A stretch of DNA of 64,000 nt from Ponticaulis koreensis DSM 19734 (GTDB lineage Bacteria; Pseudomonadota; Alphaproteobacteria; Caulobacterales; Hyphomonadaceae). Shown here in pieces: positions 7,911 through 16,351 of the stretch. The notes beneath the pieces were generated by a model. The model searched no databases, was not told the origin of the DNA, and saw only the letters and a list, made by a program, of their open reading frames with translations. The stretch is taken from NCBI RefSeq assembly GCF_000420665.1, contig NZ_ATVJ01000001.1, forward strand, positions 868,001 to 932,000, read 5' to 3'. Made by a program: the position numbers and the translations under genes. Within the stretch, counting starts at the first letter, position 1. Each line of letters opens with the position of its first letter.

Positions 7911-8468
7911 ATGTCCGGCGCAAAATACGTCTTTCGCCATCGTCTGGCGCAGGAAAGCGATATTCCTGCGATCATGGACCTGATGGGCGCTGCGATCACC
8001 GTGAATATGCGTGAATTTCTGAGCGATGAAGAGATCGTTGCAGCGCGCGAATCCATGGGCGTCGACCGCTCGCTTATCGCTGACCAGACCTATTTCATGA
8101 TCGAGACCGAGGTGGACGGTAAAACCGTGCTGGTTGCCTGCGGGGGGTGGGGAAAGCGTAAAACTCTGTTCGGCGGTGATGCGACGGCAGGCCGTGATGA
8201 CAGCCTCTCTGACCCTGAAAGGGACGCCGCCCGTATTCGGGCGATGTACACGCATCCGGACTGGATCCGTAAGGGGCTCGGTACGCTGCTGCTTGATCTT
8301 GGCGAAGGCGCGGCGCGCGATGCCGGCTTTAAGGCGATTGAGCTCGGGTCCACCGTGCCGGGGCTGCCGCTTTATGAGGCGCGGGGCTATGAAGCTTTCC
8401 ATACCGAGGTGCGTACCAGCGCCAACGGGCTGACCAACACCATTATCCATATGCGTAAGGCGCTCTGA
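7911..8468 (+). CDS. GNAT family N-acetyltransferase
   Basis: A 185-residue single-domain acetyltransferase, presumably using acetyl-CoA. The core motif A region reads HPDWIRKGLGTLLLDLGEGAA, with a later LYEARGYEAF strand-turn typical of the family. Substrate unknown. It begins 14 bp after rimM with AGGAGCGG as ribosome site, so it is probably co-transcribed with rimM. Confidence 0.85.
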   Translation: MSGAKYVFRHRLAQESDIPAIMDLMGAAITVNMREFLSDEEIVAARESMGVDRSLIADQTYFMIETEVDGKTVLVACGGWGKRKTLFGGDATAGRDDSLSDPERDAARIRAMYTHPDWIRKGLGTLLLDLGEGAARDAGFKAIELGSTVPGLPLYEARGYEAFHTEVRTSANGLTNTIIHMRKAL

Positions 8469-8556
8469 AAAACTTCTCCTGCTGCCGCAACGTGAAGGAT
8501 TGCGGCGCGATCATTCCTGCCTCTAGGCTCTCGCCAAATATGAGGGAGAGAGCGAT

Positions 8557-10068
8557 ATGAGCGTGCCAGAGTCCAGAATTCCGGTAATTGTCGGCGTCGG
8601 GCAGATCAATGACCGCCCAGAAGTGCCTCATGAAGGACTGGATTCGCTCGGCCTGATGGTTGAAGCGCTCAAGCGCGCGGACGCAGATGCTGGCGCGGGC
8701 TGGCTGGAAGGTCTATCTACCATTCTTACGGTTGACCAGATTTCTTTCCCGAAGCTCGGTGATTGTTCTCCGCAAGTCGCGTCAGCGGTTGGCGCGACTG
8801 ACGCAACGTGTCGTCAGACGCCATATCCGATGGGCGATGGCCCGATCCGGCTTCTCAATGAAGCGGCCAACATGATCGCCAAGGGCGAGGCGACCAGTGT
8901 TGCGATTACAGGCGGCGAGGCGCTTCGCACAGCAGGCGCGCGCAAAAAGCTGGAAGCTGCCGGAAAAACATCCGACCCGCTGCGCGCGAGTGCTAGTGTC
9001 CGCAAGAAACGCTATTCCGACCTCTTCCTGCTCACCACGCCCACGGATGTTTACCCGCTTTATGAAAATGCCTGCCGTGCAAAATGGGGCCAGAGCCTTG
9101 AAGAGGCGCAGGCTGAGAGCGGCATGATCTGGTCGAATTTCTCAGAGGTCGCGAATGAGACCGAAGGCGCCTGGATACACAGCCCGAAAACGCCGGAAGA
9201 GATTACAACGGCCGATGAGAATAACCGTCCGATCTCCTTTCCCTATACCAAGCTGATGGTTGCTAATTCCTCGGTGAATCAGGGTGCAGCTTTCATCGTG
9301 ACGAGCCTTGAAGCCGCGCTGGCCCGCGGCGTGCCGGAAGACAAGCTCGTCTATGTCGGCCTTGGTGCGCATGCTGAGGAAGTGGGGAATATTCTCGCAC
9401 GTGACACATATGCAGATTCTGTCAGCATGTCGGAAACGCTCAATAAAGCGCTGGAATTCAATGGCCTGAGCGTCAGTGATCTGGACGCCGCCGAGCTTTA
9501 TTCCTGCTTTCCATGCGTGCCGAAACTGGCGCGCCGCGTCATTGGATGGCCTGTTGAGCGCCCGATGACGGTGTTTGGTGGCCTGACCTTCGGCGGCGGA
9601 CCTATTGCCAATTATATGAGCCATGCCGTCGTCGAGATGGTGCATGAACTGCGCGCGCAGGGCCGCTATGGCCTTCTGTTCGCGAATGGCGGCTATGCGA
9701 CTTACAACCATACGATTGTTGTGGGCCGGGACCGGGCTCTCGCCGAAAGATATCCGCAGGCGTTCGATGTGCAGGGAGGGGCAGAAGCTCGCCGTGGTGA
9801 GGTTCCGGAATTCGTCGAAGCCTATGAGGGTGAAGGCGAGATCGAGACCTATACCGTCCACTATAAGCGCGATGGCAGCGTTCGTTTTGGCGTTGTGGTC
9901 GGGCGTACGCTCGAAGGAAAAAAACGCTTCCTTGCGAAAATTCCGGCATCTGATGAAGCGGGCATCGAATTCCTGATTTCAGGCAATGAAGAGCCCGTCG
10001 GAACCAAGGGCGCCGCGGTCGCTGCTGACGAGGCTTCTGACGGCATTATGTACTGGAAGCGCGGCTGA
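8557..10068 (+). CDS. Thiolase-like acetyl-CoA acetyltransferase with additional C-terminal domain
   Basis: A 503-residue member of the thiolase superfamily (SCP-x/type-1 thiolase-like branch). It starts with the usual VIVGVGQI strand, has the glycine-rich GGLTFGGGPIANYMSHAVVEM region near residue 350 with the active-site-type His, and a SCFPC segment before it. The last 80-90 residues, from about HYKRDGSV, look like the extra C-terminal domain seen on thiolase-like proteins of type 1. The exact reaction cannot be told; acyl-CoA condensation or cleavage in lipid metabolism is likely. A GAGGGAGAG ribosome site precedes the ATG. Confidence 0.85.
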   Translation: MSVPESRIPVIVGVGQINDRPEVPHEGLDSLGLMVEALKRADADAGAGWLEGLSTILTVDQISFPKLGDCSPQVASAVGATDATCRQTPYPMGDGPIRLLNEAANMIAKGEATSVAITGGEALRTAGARKKLEAAGKTSDPLRASASVRKKRYSDLFLLTTPTDVYPLYENACRAKWGQSLEEAQAESGMIWSNFSEVANETEGAWIHSPKTPEEITTADENNRPISFPYTKLMVANSSVNQGAAFIVTSLEAALARGVPEDKLVYVGLGAHAEEVGNILARDTYADSVSMSETLNKALEFNGLSVSDLDAAELYSCFPCVPKLARRVIGWPVERPMTVFGGLTFGGGPIANYMSHAVVEMVHELRAQGRYGLLFANGGYATYNHTIVVGRDRALAERYPQAFDVQGGAEARRGEVPEFVEAYEGEGEIETYTVHYKRDGSVRFGVVVGRTLEGKKRFLAKIPASDEAGIEFLISGNEEPVGTKGAAVAADEASDGIMYWKRG

Positions 10069-10104
10069 TATTGCGTGGGTCTGATCAAGCAGAATTTACG
10101 ACCC

Positions 10105-10119
10105 GTTAGAAAATCTAAC
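10105..10119. promoter_or_regulatory. Inverted repeat upstream of cysteine synthase
   Basis: GTTAGA-AAA-TCTAAC is a perfect 6-bp inverted repeat with a 3-nt spacer, 73 nt before the cysK start. It could be an operator for a sulfur-responsive regulator, but nothing in the window names the factor. Confidence 0.35.
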
Positions 10120-10191
10120 AAATTGCGGACTTGAAACTCTGCGCTCCGATCCGCACTAGTACAGGTAAGACTGACGCGGGAGGAAACCCCT

Positions 10192-11112
10192 ATGAAAGTG
10201 AACTCACTACTCGAAACAATTGGCGGCACACCGCACGTTCGTATGAACCGGCTGTTCGGTGACCGTGAGGTCTGGATCAAATCGGAGCGCTCCAATCCGG
10301 GCGGCTCGATTAAAGACCGCATCGCCCTCTCAATGGTTGAGGAGGCTGAACAGTCCGGAAAACTGAAGCCGGGCGGTGTGATCATCGAGCCGACAAGCGG
10401 CAATACAGGCGTTGGCCTCGCGCTGGTCGCAGCGGTGAAGGGCTATCGTCTTATTCTTGTTATGCCGGAAAGCATGTCGATCGAGCGTCGCCGCCTTATG
10501 CTGGCCTATGGCGCGGAGTTCGTCCTGACACCAAAAGAAAAAGGCATGAAGGGCGCTATCGCGAAAGCAGAAGAGCTGATTGCTGCAACGCCGGGCTCAT
10601 GGATGCCGCAGCAATTCGAAAACCCTGCCAATATCGATGCGCACGTTCAGGCGACAGCGCAGGAGATTATTGTGGACTTCAAAGTGACGCCTCCTGATGT
10701 TCTGATCACAGGTGTTGGTACGGGTGGTCACATCACGGGCTGTGCGCGCGAGCTGAAGAAGGTCTGGCCGAACCTGCAGGTGTTTGCGGTTGAACCAACT
10801 GCCTCTCCGGTGATTTCGGGCGGCGATCCGGGCCCGCACCCAATTCAGGGTATCGGCGCAGGCTTTATTCCGAAAAACCTCGATACATCGCTTCTGACAG
10901 GCGCAATCCAGGTCGATCCGGAAGATGCGAAACGCTATGCGCGTGATGCTGCACGCCTCGAAGGCATGCTGGTTGGTATTTCGTCTGGCGCGACGCTTGC
11001 GGCGATCGCTAAAAAGCTCGAAGAACTGCCAGCAGATGCGCGCGTGATCGGCTTCAACTACGATACAGGTGAGCGGTATTTCTCTGTACCGGATTTCCTG
11101 CCCGAAGCGTAG
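10192..11112 (+). CDS. cysK: Cysteine synthase (O-acetylserine sulfhydrylase)
   Basis: PLP enzyme that makes cysteine from O-acetylserine and sulfide. Lys41 in NPGGSIKDR is the Schiff-base lysine, TSGNTG (68-73) binds the substrate carboxylate and GTGGHITG holds the PLP phosphate. At 306 residues it is the normal CysK/CysM length and lacks the CBS domains of cystathionine beta-synthase. The C-terminal motif GERYFS matches CysK. A strong site (GGGAGGAAA) precedes the ATG. Single-gene unit with a hairpin at its end. Confidence 0.93.
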   Translation: MKVNSLLETIGGTPHVRMNRLFGDREVWIKSERSNPGGSIKDRIALSMVEEAEQSGKLKPGGVIIEPTSGNTGVGLALVAAVKGYRLILVMPESMSIERRRLMLAYGAEFVLTPKEKGMKGAIAKAEELIAATPGSWMPQQFENPANIDAHVQATAQEIIVDFKVTPPDVLITGVGTGGHITGCARELKKVWPNLQVFAVEPTASPVISGGDPGPHPIQGIGAGFIPKNLDTSLLTGAIQVDPEDAKRYARDAARLEGMLVGISSGATLAAIAKKLEELPADARVIGFNYDTGERYFSVPDFLPEA

Positions 11113-11123
11113 ACTCTTTCAGG

Positions 11124-11150
11124 TAAGAGGCGGCCTGAGGTCGCCTCTTA
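11124..11150 (+). terminator. Hairpin after cysK
   Basis: A perfect 9-bp stem TAAGAGGCG / CGCCTCTTA with a 9-nt loop lies 12 bp after the stop. No T run follows, so termination is likely but not certain. Confidence 0.55.
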
Positions 11151-11219
11151 ACCTTATGCTCGCTTCCCCGAGAGCTATCGGTTATAGTGTAGAAAACTAT
11201 AATAAATGGGGAGGAACGC

Positions 11220-12200
11220 ATGGCTGATGGTAATCAGGACATGGTTCTGCGTCCGGCAGAAATGTTGGCTAAACCGGTCCGGTTGGACCCGGCTTTTTCT
11301 AATCCTGAAAAAGTGCTCGATCTGTGCCGAATTTCGGCGCCGTATAGTCTGGCGGCCAAAGTTCATAAGCGCGCGCAAACCGGTAAGGACGTGCCATGGT
11401 TTCGCGTGATGTGGGCTTATGGCGGAAAGGTTGTCGAGCCGCGCTCTGAATTCATCTTTCGCTCTGAGAACTTTATTGAAGGCGCGAAGCAGAGCTTTGA
11501 CGCGAAGGTTATCGTACCGCAGGCGCTGATGAACAACATCAACATGCCGATGGCGGCGGGGCCGCCCCACCTCGATCTTCCGAAATTCCGCGGCGGCGAC
11601 CGTATGCCGTTCGATCTTCTAGTTGCGATGGCTTATTCCGGCCTTTTCCATGATTGGGCCGTGCCGCAAGCCTCTACGATTTCATGGTTCTATCGCGGCC
11701 GTGGCGGAGATTTCGACTACTGGCCGGATGGTCCTGACGGGGAACGTCAAAGCGTTGAAGCGCCCGTCTGGAATGTCGGTTATGTCTCCGACAACGAATA
11801 TATGTGGCACCGCGTTGGTGCTATTGGCCCGACGGCGAACCATATGGAGCCGGGCACGATTTCCCGCGACGCGCAGTTGCACGCGCATTCCCATGATAAG
11901 GGATGGGCGATTGTTGATGGTGAAAACCGCTGGGAGTTCACCGAAGCCGAGACGCGTATTTCTATCCTCTGGAAGGCGTTTGCCTTCGAGAATGAGCGCG
12001 AATATCAGCGTTATCTCAACAAAGAGCATGACCTTACAATTCCGAAGGTGGTTGAGGTTCTGAACCGAGATCTGGATGCACGCGGCCTCGGGCGGTTGCC
12101 CGAAGATTGCGATTTCTCGGATGAAGAGACGCGTAACTTCGTGCTGCGTGCCTATCGTCCGCGCCCCGTAAATGACGATTACCGGCCGGTGATCGAATAG
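11220..12200 (+). CDS. Conserved protein of unknown function with HxD and HAHSH motifs
   Basis: A 326-residue soluble protein without signal peptide or membrane helix. I cannot name the family with confidence. An HLDLPKFRG segment (His-x-Asp, near residue 119), aromatic-rich WFYRGRGGDFDYWPDGP (near 155-171), WHRVGAIG and LHAHSHDKGW (near 219-228) suggest a metal site on a double-stranded beta-helix, as in Fe(II)/2-oxoglutarate dioxygenase or cupin folds. This is inference from spacing of His and Asp only. It has its own GGGGAGG ribosome site, and the luciferase-like gene follows after 52 bp on the same strand. Confidence 0.65.
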   Translation: MADGNQDMVLRPAEMLAKPVRLDPAFSNPEKVLDLCRISAPYSLAAKVHKRAQTGKDVPWFRVMWAYGGKVVEPRSEFIFRSENFIEGAKQSFDAKVIVPQALMNNINMPMAAGPPHLDLPKFRGGDRMPFDLLVAMAYSGLFHDWAVPQASTISWFYRGRGGDFDYWPDGPDGERQSVEAPVWNVGYVSDNEYMWHRVGAIGPTANHMEPGTISRDAQLHAHSHDKGWAIVDGENRWEFTEAETRISILWKAFAFENEREYQRYLNKEHDLTIPKVVEVLNRDLDARGLGRLPEDCDFSDEETRNFVLRAYRPRPVNDDYRPVIE

Positions 12201-12252
12201 TCCGGTTTAAACTGAATTCTGACGGGCCATATACTCCGCCAGGAGATTGTTC

Positions 12253-13254
12253 ATGGTAAAACTATCCATTCTGGAACTCGGTCGCGTTCGCGAAGGCAGT
12301 GATATGCGCGCAGCGCTCGATCTGGCGCGTGATCTGGCTGTACATGCCGAACGCTGCGGATACGAGCGGTTCTGGGTTGCCGAACACCATAATATGCGCG
12401 GTGTCAGCACGGCGGCGACACCAGTTGTGATCTCGCACATTGCGAGCGCCACCTCGCGTATTCGCGTTGGCGCTGGCGGTGTGATGCTGCCTAACCACAC
12501 GCCTTATGTGATCGCCGAGCAGTTTGGCACTCTGGCGACGCTTTACAATGGACGGATTGATCTGGGGCTTGGCCGTGCGCCTGGCACCGATCAGATGACC
12601 ATGCGGGCTCTGCGTGTGGACCCGATGAAAGCCGAACGCTTCCCGCAGGATGTGATCGAGCTGCAAGGCTGGCTTGATGAGGCCGAAGAGGGACAGAAGA
12701 TTGTTGCCTCGCCAGGTGTCGGTACGAAAGTGCCGCTCTGGATTCTGGGTTCCAGCCTATTCGGGGCGCAGCTCGCCTCACAGCTGGGTCTGCCATATGG
12801 CTTTGCCTCCCATTTTGCACCACAGGCGCTGGATGTGGCGCTGAAGCTCTATCGTGAGCGGTTCCAGCCGTCTGAAGCGCTGGAGAAACCCTATGCGCTG
12901 GTGGGCGTGAATGTCATTGCGGCCGAAACTGATGAAGAGGCCAAGCGCCTCGCGACGTCCCAGCAAATGTCATTTGCCAATCTGGTGCGTGGTGCGCGCC
13001 GCTATCTGATGCCGCCAATAGATGACATCGACACATACTGGACGCCGGCCGAGAAGGCGCAGGCGGCGGGTATGCTGGAGTGTACGATCATTGGCGGTCC
13101 GGAGACGGTGAAGAAAGGCCTTGATGCCTTTATCGAGCGTACACAGGCCGACGAGCTGATGATCGTCTCTGACATGTATGATCCGGCCAAGCGTTTCGGC
13201 TCTGTCGAGATCATTTCAGAGGTCATGGGCGCGAAAGAAAAAGCCCCGGCCTGA
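12253..13254 (+). CDS. Luciferase-like monooxygenase (LLM class flavin-dependent oxidoreductase)
   Basis: A TIM-barrel flavin enzyme of the bacterial luciferase-like superfamily, MsnO8/YhbW type (333 residues). Family marks are [12 protein letters not shown] at the start, FWVAEHHNM near 41-50, [19 protein letters not shown] near 68-86 and [12 protein letters not shown] near 107-118. I start at ATG 12253 because AGGAG (12241-12245) is correctly spaced for it; TTG 12247 is too close. Substrate unknown. The stop codon lies inside the loop of the hairpin at 13242-13263. Confidence 0.88.
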   Translation: MVKLSILELGRVREGSDMRAALDLARDLAVHAERCGYERFWVAEHHNMRGVSTAATPVVISHIASATSRIRVGAGGVMLPNHTPYVIAEQFGTLATLYNGRIDLGLGRAPGTDQMTMRALRVDPMKAERFPQDVIELQGWLDEAEEGQKIVASPGVGTKVPLWILGSSLFGAQLASQLGLPYGFASHFAPQALDVALKLYRERFQPSEALEKPYALVGVNVIAAETDEEAKRLATSQQMSFANLVRGARRYLMPPIDDIDTYWTPAEKAQAAGMLECTIIGGPETVKKGLDAFIERTQADELMIVSDMYDPAKRFGSVEIISEVMGAKEKAPA

Positions 13255-13263
13255 ACCGGGGCT
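13237..13263 (-). terminator. Terminator shared by two convergent genes
   Basis: The perfect 8-bp stem AGCCCCGG / CCGGGGCT (13242-13249 with 13256-13263) has its T run (TTTTTCTTT) on the minus strand, so it best serves the dienelactone hydrolase gene. It also overlaps the last codons of the plus-strand gene. Confidence 0.8.
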
Positions 13264-13274
13264 GATCTGATCAA

Positions 13275-14153
13275 TTATGCCAGATGGCGGTCGAACAGCA
13301 TGAGTAGACGGCTCCACGCCCGCTCGGCCTGTTCTTCGTTATAGACCTGCGAGTCCGGCGGGCACCAACCGTGCATGGCGTCCTCATAGACCTCGACTTC
13401 CGCAAACAGCATGTTTTCGTCGAATGTGTTGGCGAGAACCGTTCTGGCTTCCGGGTCCTGCTGGTCGTCATTATCCGCGATGGCGATCAGGAAAGCCGCG
13501 TTCATCTCTGGAACAAGATTATGCGGGCTGCCGTCCTCGTCAGTGACGAGGCCGCCACCATGGAAGCTTGCGCCTGCACCGATCCGGCTAGGCAGAGCTG
13601 CGGCGGTGCGGAAGGTCATCGGGCCGCCCATGCAATAGCCCATTGTGCCAATCGGGCGTGAGGTCGCGACTGCATCCTGCGCATCAAGCCATGCTGCGAA
13701 GGCACGTGCGTCAGTGACGTTGGTTTCAGCCGAGAGTGAGCGGTAATTCTGGATCAGGCGCGGGCGGACTTCCGGATCAGAGAAGCTTTCACCCGGCTGG
13801 ATCACTGGCGCGGTCGCCGTGCGATAATACGGGTTCACCACCAGCACCGAATAGCCGGATTCAGCGAGGCGCTTGCCCATCATGCGGAAGGCAGGGCGAA
13901 GGCCCATAATGTCTGGCCAGATGATAACGGCTGCGTGTGAGCCCTCTGCCGGATGGACGAAATAGCAGTCTGCCTCGCCATCAGGCGTGGTGATGGTGAC
14001 GTCCTGCTCCATTACGTTCAGCGCGTCTGCCGCGGCTGGTAAAGCGGCGATGAAAGCGGCCCCAAGGCCGAGCTTTGCAAAGTCACGACGGCTGAGAAGA
14101 CCTTTCCTCTTCAGCCATTCGATATTCTGTTCAGCGGTTCTGTCGTTGCACAT
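13275..14153 (-). CDS. Tat-exported dienelactone hydrolase family protein
   Basis: An alpha/beta hydrolase of the carboxymethylenebutenolidase family, 292 residues. The N-terminus has a twin-arginine signal (SRRDFAKLG, residues 21-29) followed by a hydrophobic stretch ending near AADA, so the enzyme should fold in the cytoplasm and be exported. The catalytic cysteine sits in GYCMGG (Cys174); Asp227 or 229 (IADND) and His261 (MHGWC) complete the triad. The natural substrate is unknown. The ATG is preceded by GGGAGG. Confidence 0.9.
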   Translation of the reverse strand: MCNDRTAEQNIEWLKRKGLLSRRDFAKLGLGAAFIAALPAAADALNVMEQDVTITTPDGEADCYFVHPAEGSHAAVIIWPDIMGLRPAFRMMGKRLAESGYSVLVVNPYYRTATAPVIQPGESFSDPEVRPRLIQNYRSLSAETNVTDARAFAAWLDAQDAVATSRPIGTMGYCMGGPMTFRTAAALPSRIGAGASFHGGGLVTDEDGSPHNLVPEMNAAFLIAIADNDDQQDPEARTVLANTFDENMLFAEVEVYEDAMHGWCPPDSQVYNEEQAERAWSRLLMLFDRHLA

Positions 14154-14237
14154 GAAAGCCTCCCTCGTCCTTTGGACTTAGGCCAATTTGGCAGCGAGAA
14201 CAGAGCTGGTGTCAAGGGAGGCTTGAACACGTTTATG

Positions 14238-14912
14238 CTATCTGACGTACATCATCGCAAAGCCGTCATAGCCCTTGCAGCCCATGGTCTGCAGCGCGGT
14301 GCAGTCGAGTTGCGGGTGGTCTTTCAGCATGTCGAGAAAGGTTCTGACGCCGCGAATGGACGGGTCTTTGCCACTATCGTCGAGAATGCGTCCGTTACGA
14401 ATGACATTGTCTGCAATGATCAACGTGCCGGGGCGTGACAACATGAGAATCTGGTCGAGATAAGTCGGGTAGCGGATCTTGTCAGCGTCGAGGAAGATAA
14501 AGTCGAACGGTTTAACGCCATCGTTAATGAGGATGTTGAGGGACTTTTCCGCGGGGCCGCGCCGGATTTCGATGCGGTCTGCAAGGCCTGCATCATCAAA
14601 GTTGCGCTGGGAGAGATCGGCATTCACATCCTGAAGTTCCAGCGTGATCACCTTGCCGCCTTCCGGCAGGGCGCGTGCCAGCCAGATGGTTGAGTAACCT
14701 GCAAAGGTGCCAAGCTCCAGAATGCGCTTTGCGCCAATCGACTTTGCTAGAATGTTCAGAAATGCGCCCTGAAGCGGAGAGACCGCCATGGGTGGCAGAC
14801 CAGCCTCATCCTGCCGTTTGAGCGTCAGCTCAAGCGTCTCATCGGGCGGCGTCAGCCGTTCTTCCAGATATGCATCCACATTATCGAAGACCGGATTTTC
14901 GTTTTCATACAT
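14238..14912 (-). CDS. SAM-dependent O-methyltransferase, catechol-type
   Basis: Class I methyltransferase of 224 residues resembling the caffeoyl-CoA/catechol O-methyltransferase family. The SAM motif I is ILELGTFAGYSTIWLA (64-79), followed by the acidic ITLELQ and the metal-binding FIFLDADK near residue 140 with IIADNV further on. A divalent-metal-dependent reaction on a hydroxylated aromatic is expected. It begins 9 bp after the permease gene and is co-transcribed with it. Confidence 0.88.
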   Translation of the reverse strand: MYENENPVFDNVDAYLEERLTPPDETLELTLKRQDEAGLPPMAVSPLQGAFLNILAKSIGAKRILELGTFAGYSTIWLARALPEGGKVITLELQDVNADLSQRNFDDAGLADRIEIRRGPAEKSLNILINDGVKPFDFIFLDADKIRYPTYLDQILMLSRPGTLIIADNVIRNGRILDDSGKDPSIRGVRTFLDMLKDHPQLDCTALQTMGCKGYDGFAMMYVR

Positions 14913-14921
14913 GAGAAGAGC

Positions 14922-15683
14922 TCAGGCGAAGGACTGGTATAAAAGGCGTGCTGCGACCACCAGAATTAGGATGGCGGTAATGCCTTTGACAAGCCGTTCA
15001 GGAAAGACGCCCAGCATGAATTTATGTCCGATAAAGCTGCCAATAATGACCGCCGGTATAAGCGGCCAGAAGTCATAGAAAATGCCGCGATCAATCACCA
15101 TCGGGTTGGAAATGATTTTCCCGATCAGGCCAGCGGCTGAGTTGGCCGCGATATAGGCGCTGGCGATTGCTGCAATCTTGCGCGGACTGGACCAGTCTAC
15201 AAAGTGGAGAACGGGCGCGAGAAAAATGCCGCCGCCAATGCCGACGACGCCGGAGAGATAGCCAACACCCATGCCGATAAGCGGCGCGGCAAACCCCGGA
15301 AGTTTGCGTTTGACCGCCGCATCCGGATTGCGCACGGAAAGCGTTGTCCAGCCAAGTTGCAGGCCAGCGATTAAAAGCGCAAATCCGAGCAGTAAAACCA
15401 GCATTTCGCGGGAGACAGGTGTAAGCCCGCCGAGGAAGGCCGCTGGCACCGATACGGCTAGAATGGGCAAAACACCCGAGCCTTCGTAAAGGCCTGATTT
15501 CCAGGACTTCCATACGCCAGACGAGGTGACCGTGAGGTTGCAGAAGAGCGAAATGATCGGAACAAAGTAAATCTCAAGGCCTGAAAAGACCAGCATGGCC
15601 GTATAGGTCGACCCACCGCCAAAACCAACGCTTGAGTAAATCAGCGCGACGATCGCAAATCCGATGATCAGGAAAAATGACAA
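14922..15683 (-). CDS. TauE/SafE (TSUP) family membrane permease
   Basis: A 253-residue membrane protein with about seven hydrophobic helices and the family GFGGGS motif near residue 20 plus GVVGIGGGIFLAPVL in the second half, the two inverted repeats of the TSUP family. Members move sulfite, sulfoacetate or other organic anions. The apparent start is TTG at 15683 because no ATG or GTG stands near a good ribosome site, so the first residues are uncertain. Coupled with the downstream O-methyltransferase; the link between the two is not obvious. Confidence 0.85.
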   Translation of the reverse strand: MSFFLIIGFAIVALIYSSVGFGGGSTYTAMLVFSGLEIYFVPIISLFCNLTVTSSGVWKSWKSGLYEGSGVLPILAVSVPAAFLGGLTPVSREMLVLLLGFALLIAGLQLGWTTLSVRNPDAAVKRKLPGFAAPLIGMGVGYLSGVVGIGGGIFLAPVLHFVDWSSPRKIAAIASAYIAANSAAGLIGKIISNPMVIDRGIFYDFWPLIPAVIIGSFIGHKFMLGVFPERLVKGITAILILVVAARLLYQSFA

Positions 15684-15886
15684 TGAATGCGGTCCACAGC
15701 TAAGGAGTGTCAGGTCGTTTCCTGAGTATAGCTCGCCACATTAAATGCCAAGACACGAGAATGAGAGCCTGATTGCCCAGCGGTTATCCACGCTCTCCCC
15801 AGTGGGTGACAGCAAGAAAGATTGAGCTAAGTCACTGGATAGCCTAGCATCCGAAATGGTTAATGCGCTGGCATCAGGAACGGTCT

Positions 15887-16348
15887 ATGCAACTGAATGT
15901 AAACGGAACCGCATACGAGGTGGATGTCGAGCCGGATATGCCGCTTCTCTGGGTGCTGCGCGATGAGCTTGGCATTACCGGCCCGAAATATGGATGCGGC
16001 GTCGCCTTTTGTGGCGCTTGTACTGTCTGGGTAGACGGAATGGTCGTGCGCTCCTGTTCTTATCCGGCCTCTGCTGCCGAAGGCGCGCAAGTCACGACAA
16101 TTGAGGGCATTGGCAATCCTGATGCGCTTCACGCCGTGCAGGCCGCATGGGTCGAAGAACAAGTCGCCCAGTGCGGTTATTGCCAGTCGGGTCAAATCAT
16201 GACGGCTGCCGCCTTCCTTCAGGAGAATAGCAATCCGAGCGATGCCGAGATTGATGACGCCATGTCGGCCAATCTCTGCCGGTGCGGTACGTATCCGAAA
16301 ATTCGCGCGGCAATCAAACGGGCTGCGACCAGCCTTCAGGGAGAATAG
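15887..16348 (+). CDS. Small [2Fe-2S] subunit of a molybdenum hydroxylase (IorA-like)
   Basis: Electron-transfer subunit with two [2Fe-2S] clusters: a plant-type ferredoxin domain with [12 protein letters not shown] near residues 35-46 and an all-helical domain with QCGYCQSGQ and NLCRCGTY. I start at ATG 15887, which has AGGAACGG upstream, giving 153 residues; an in-frame ATG at 15863 has no such site. It lies 3 bp before the molybdopterin subunit. As in isoquinoline 1-oxidoreductase, no FAD subunit gene is present. Confidence 0.92.
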   Translation: MQLNVNGTAYEVDVEPDMPLLWVLRDELGITGPKYGCGVAFCGACTVWVDGMVVRSCSYPASAAEGAQVTTIEGIGNPDALHAVQAAWVEEQVAQCGYCQSGQIMTAAAFLQENSNPSDAEIDDAMSANLCRCGTYPKIRAAIKRAATSLQGE

Positions 16349-16351
16349 CCG

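Noticed and set aside
9142-9861. 239-residue minus-strand frame inside the thiolase-like gene
   Set aside because: Antisense to conserved thiolase sequence and no ribosome site or family pattern.
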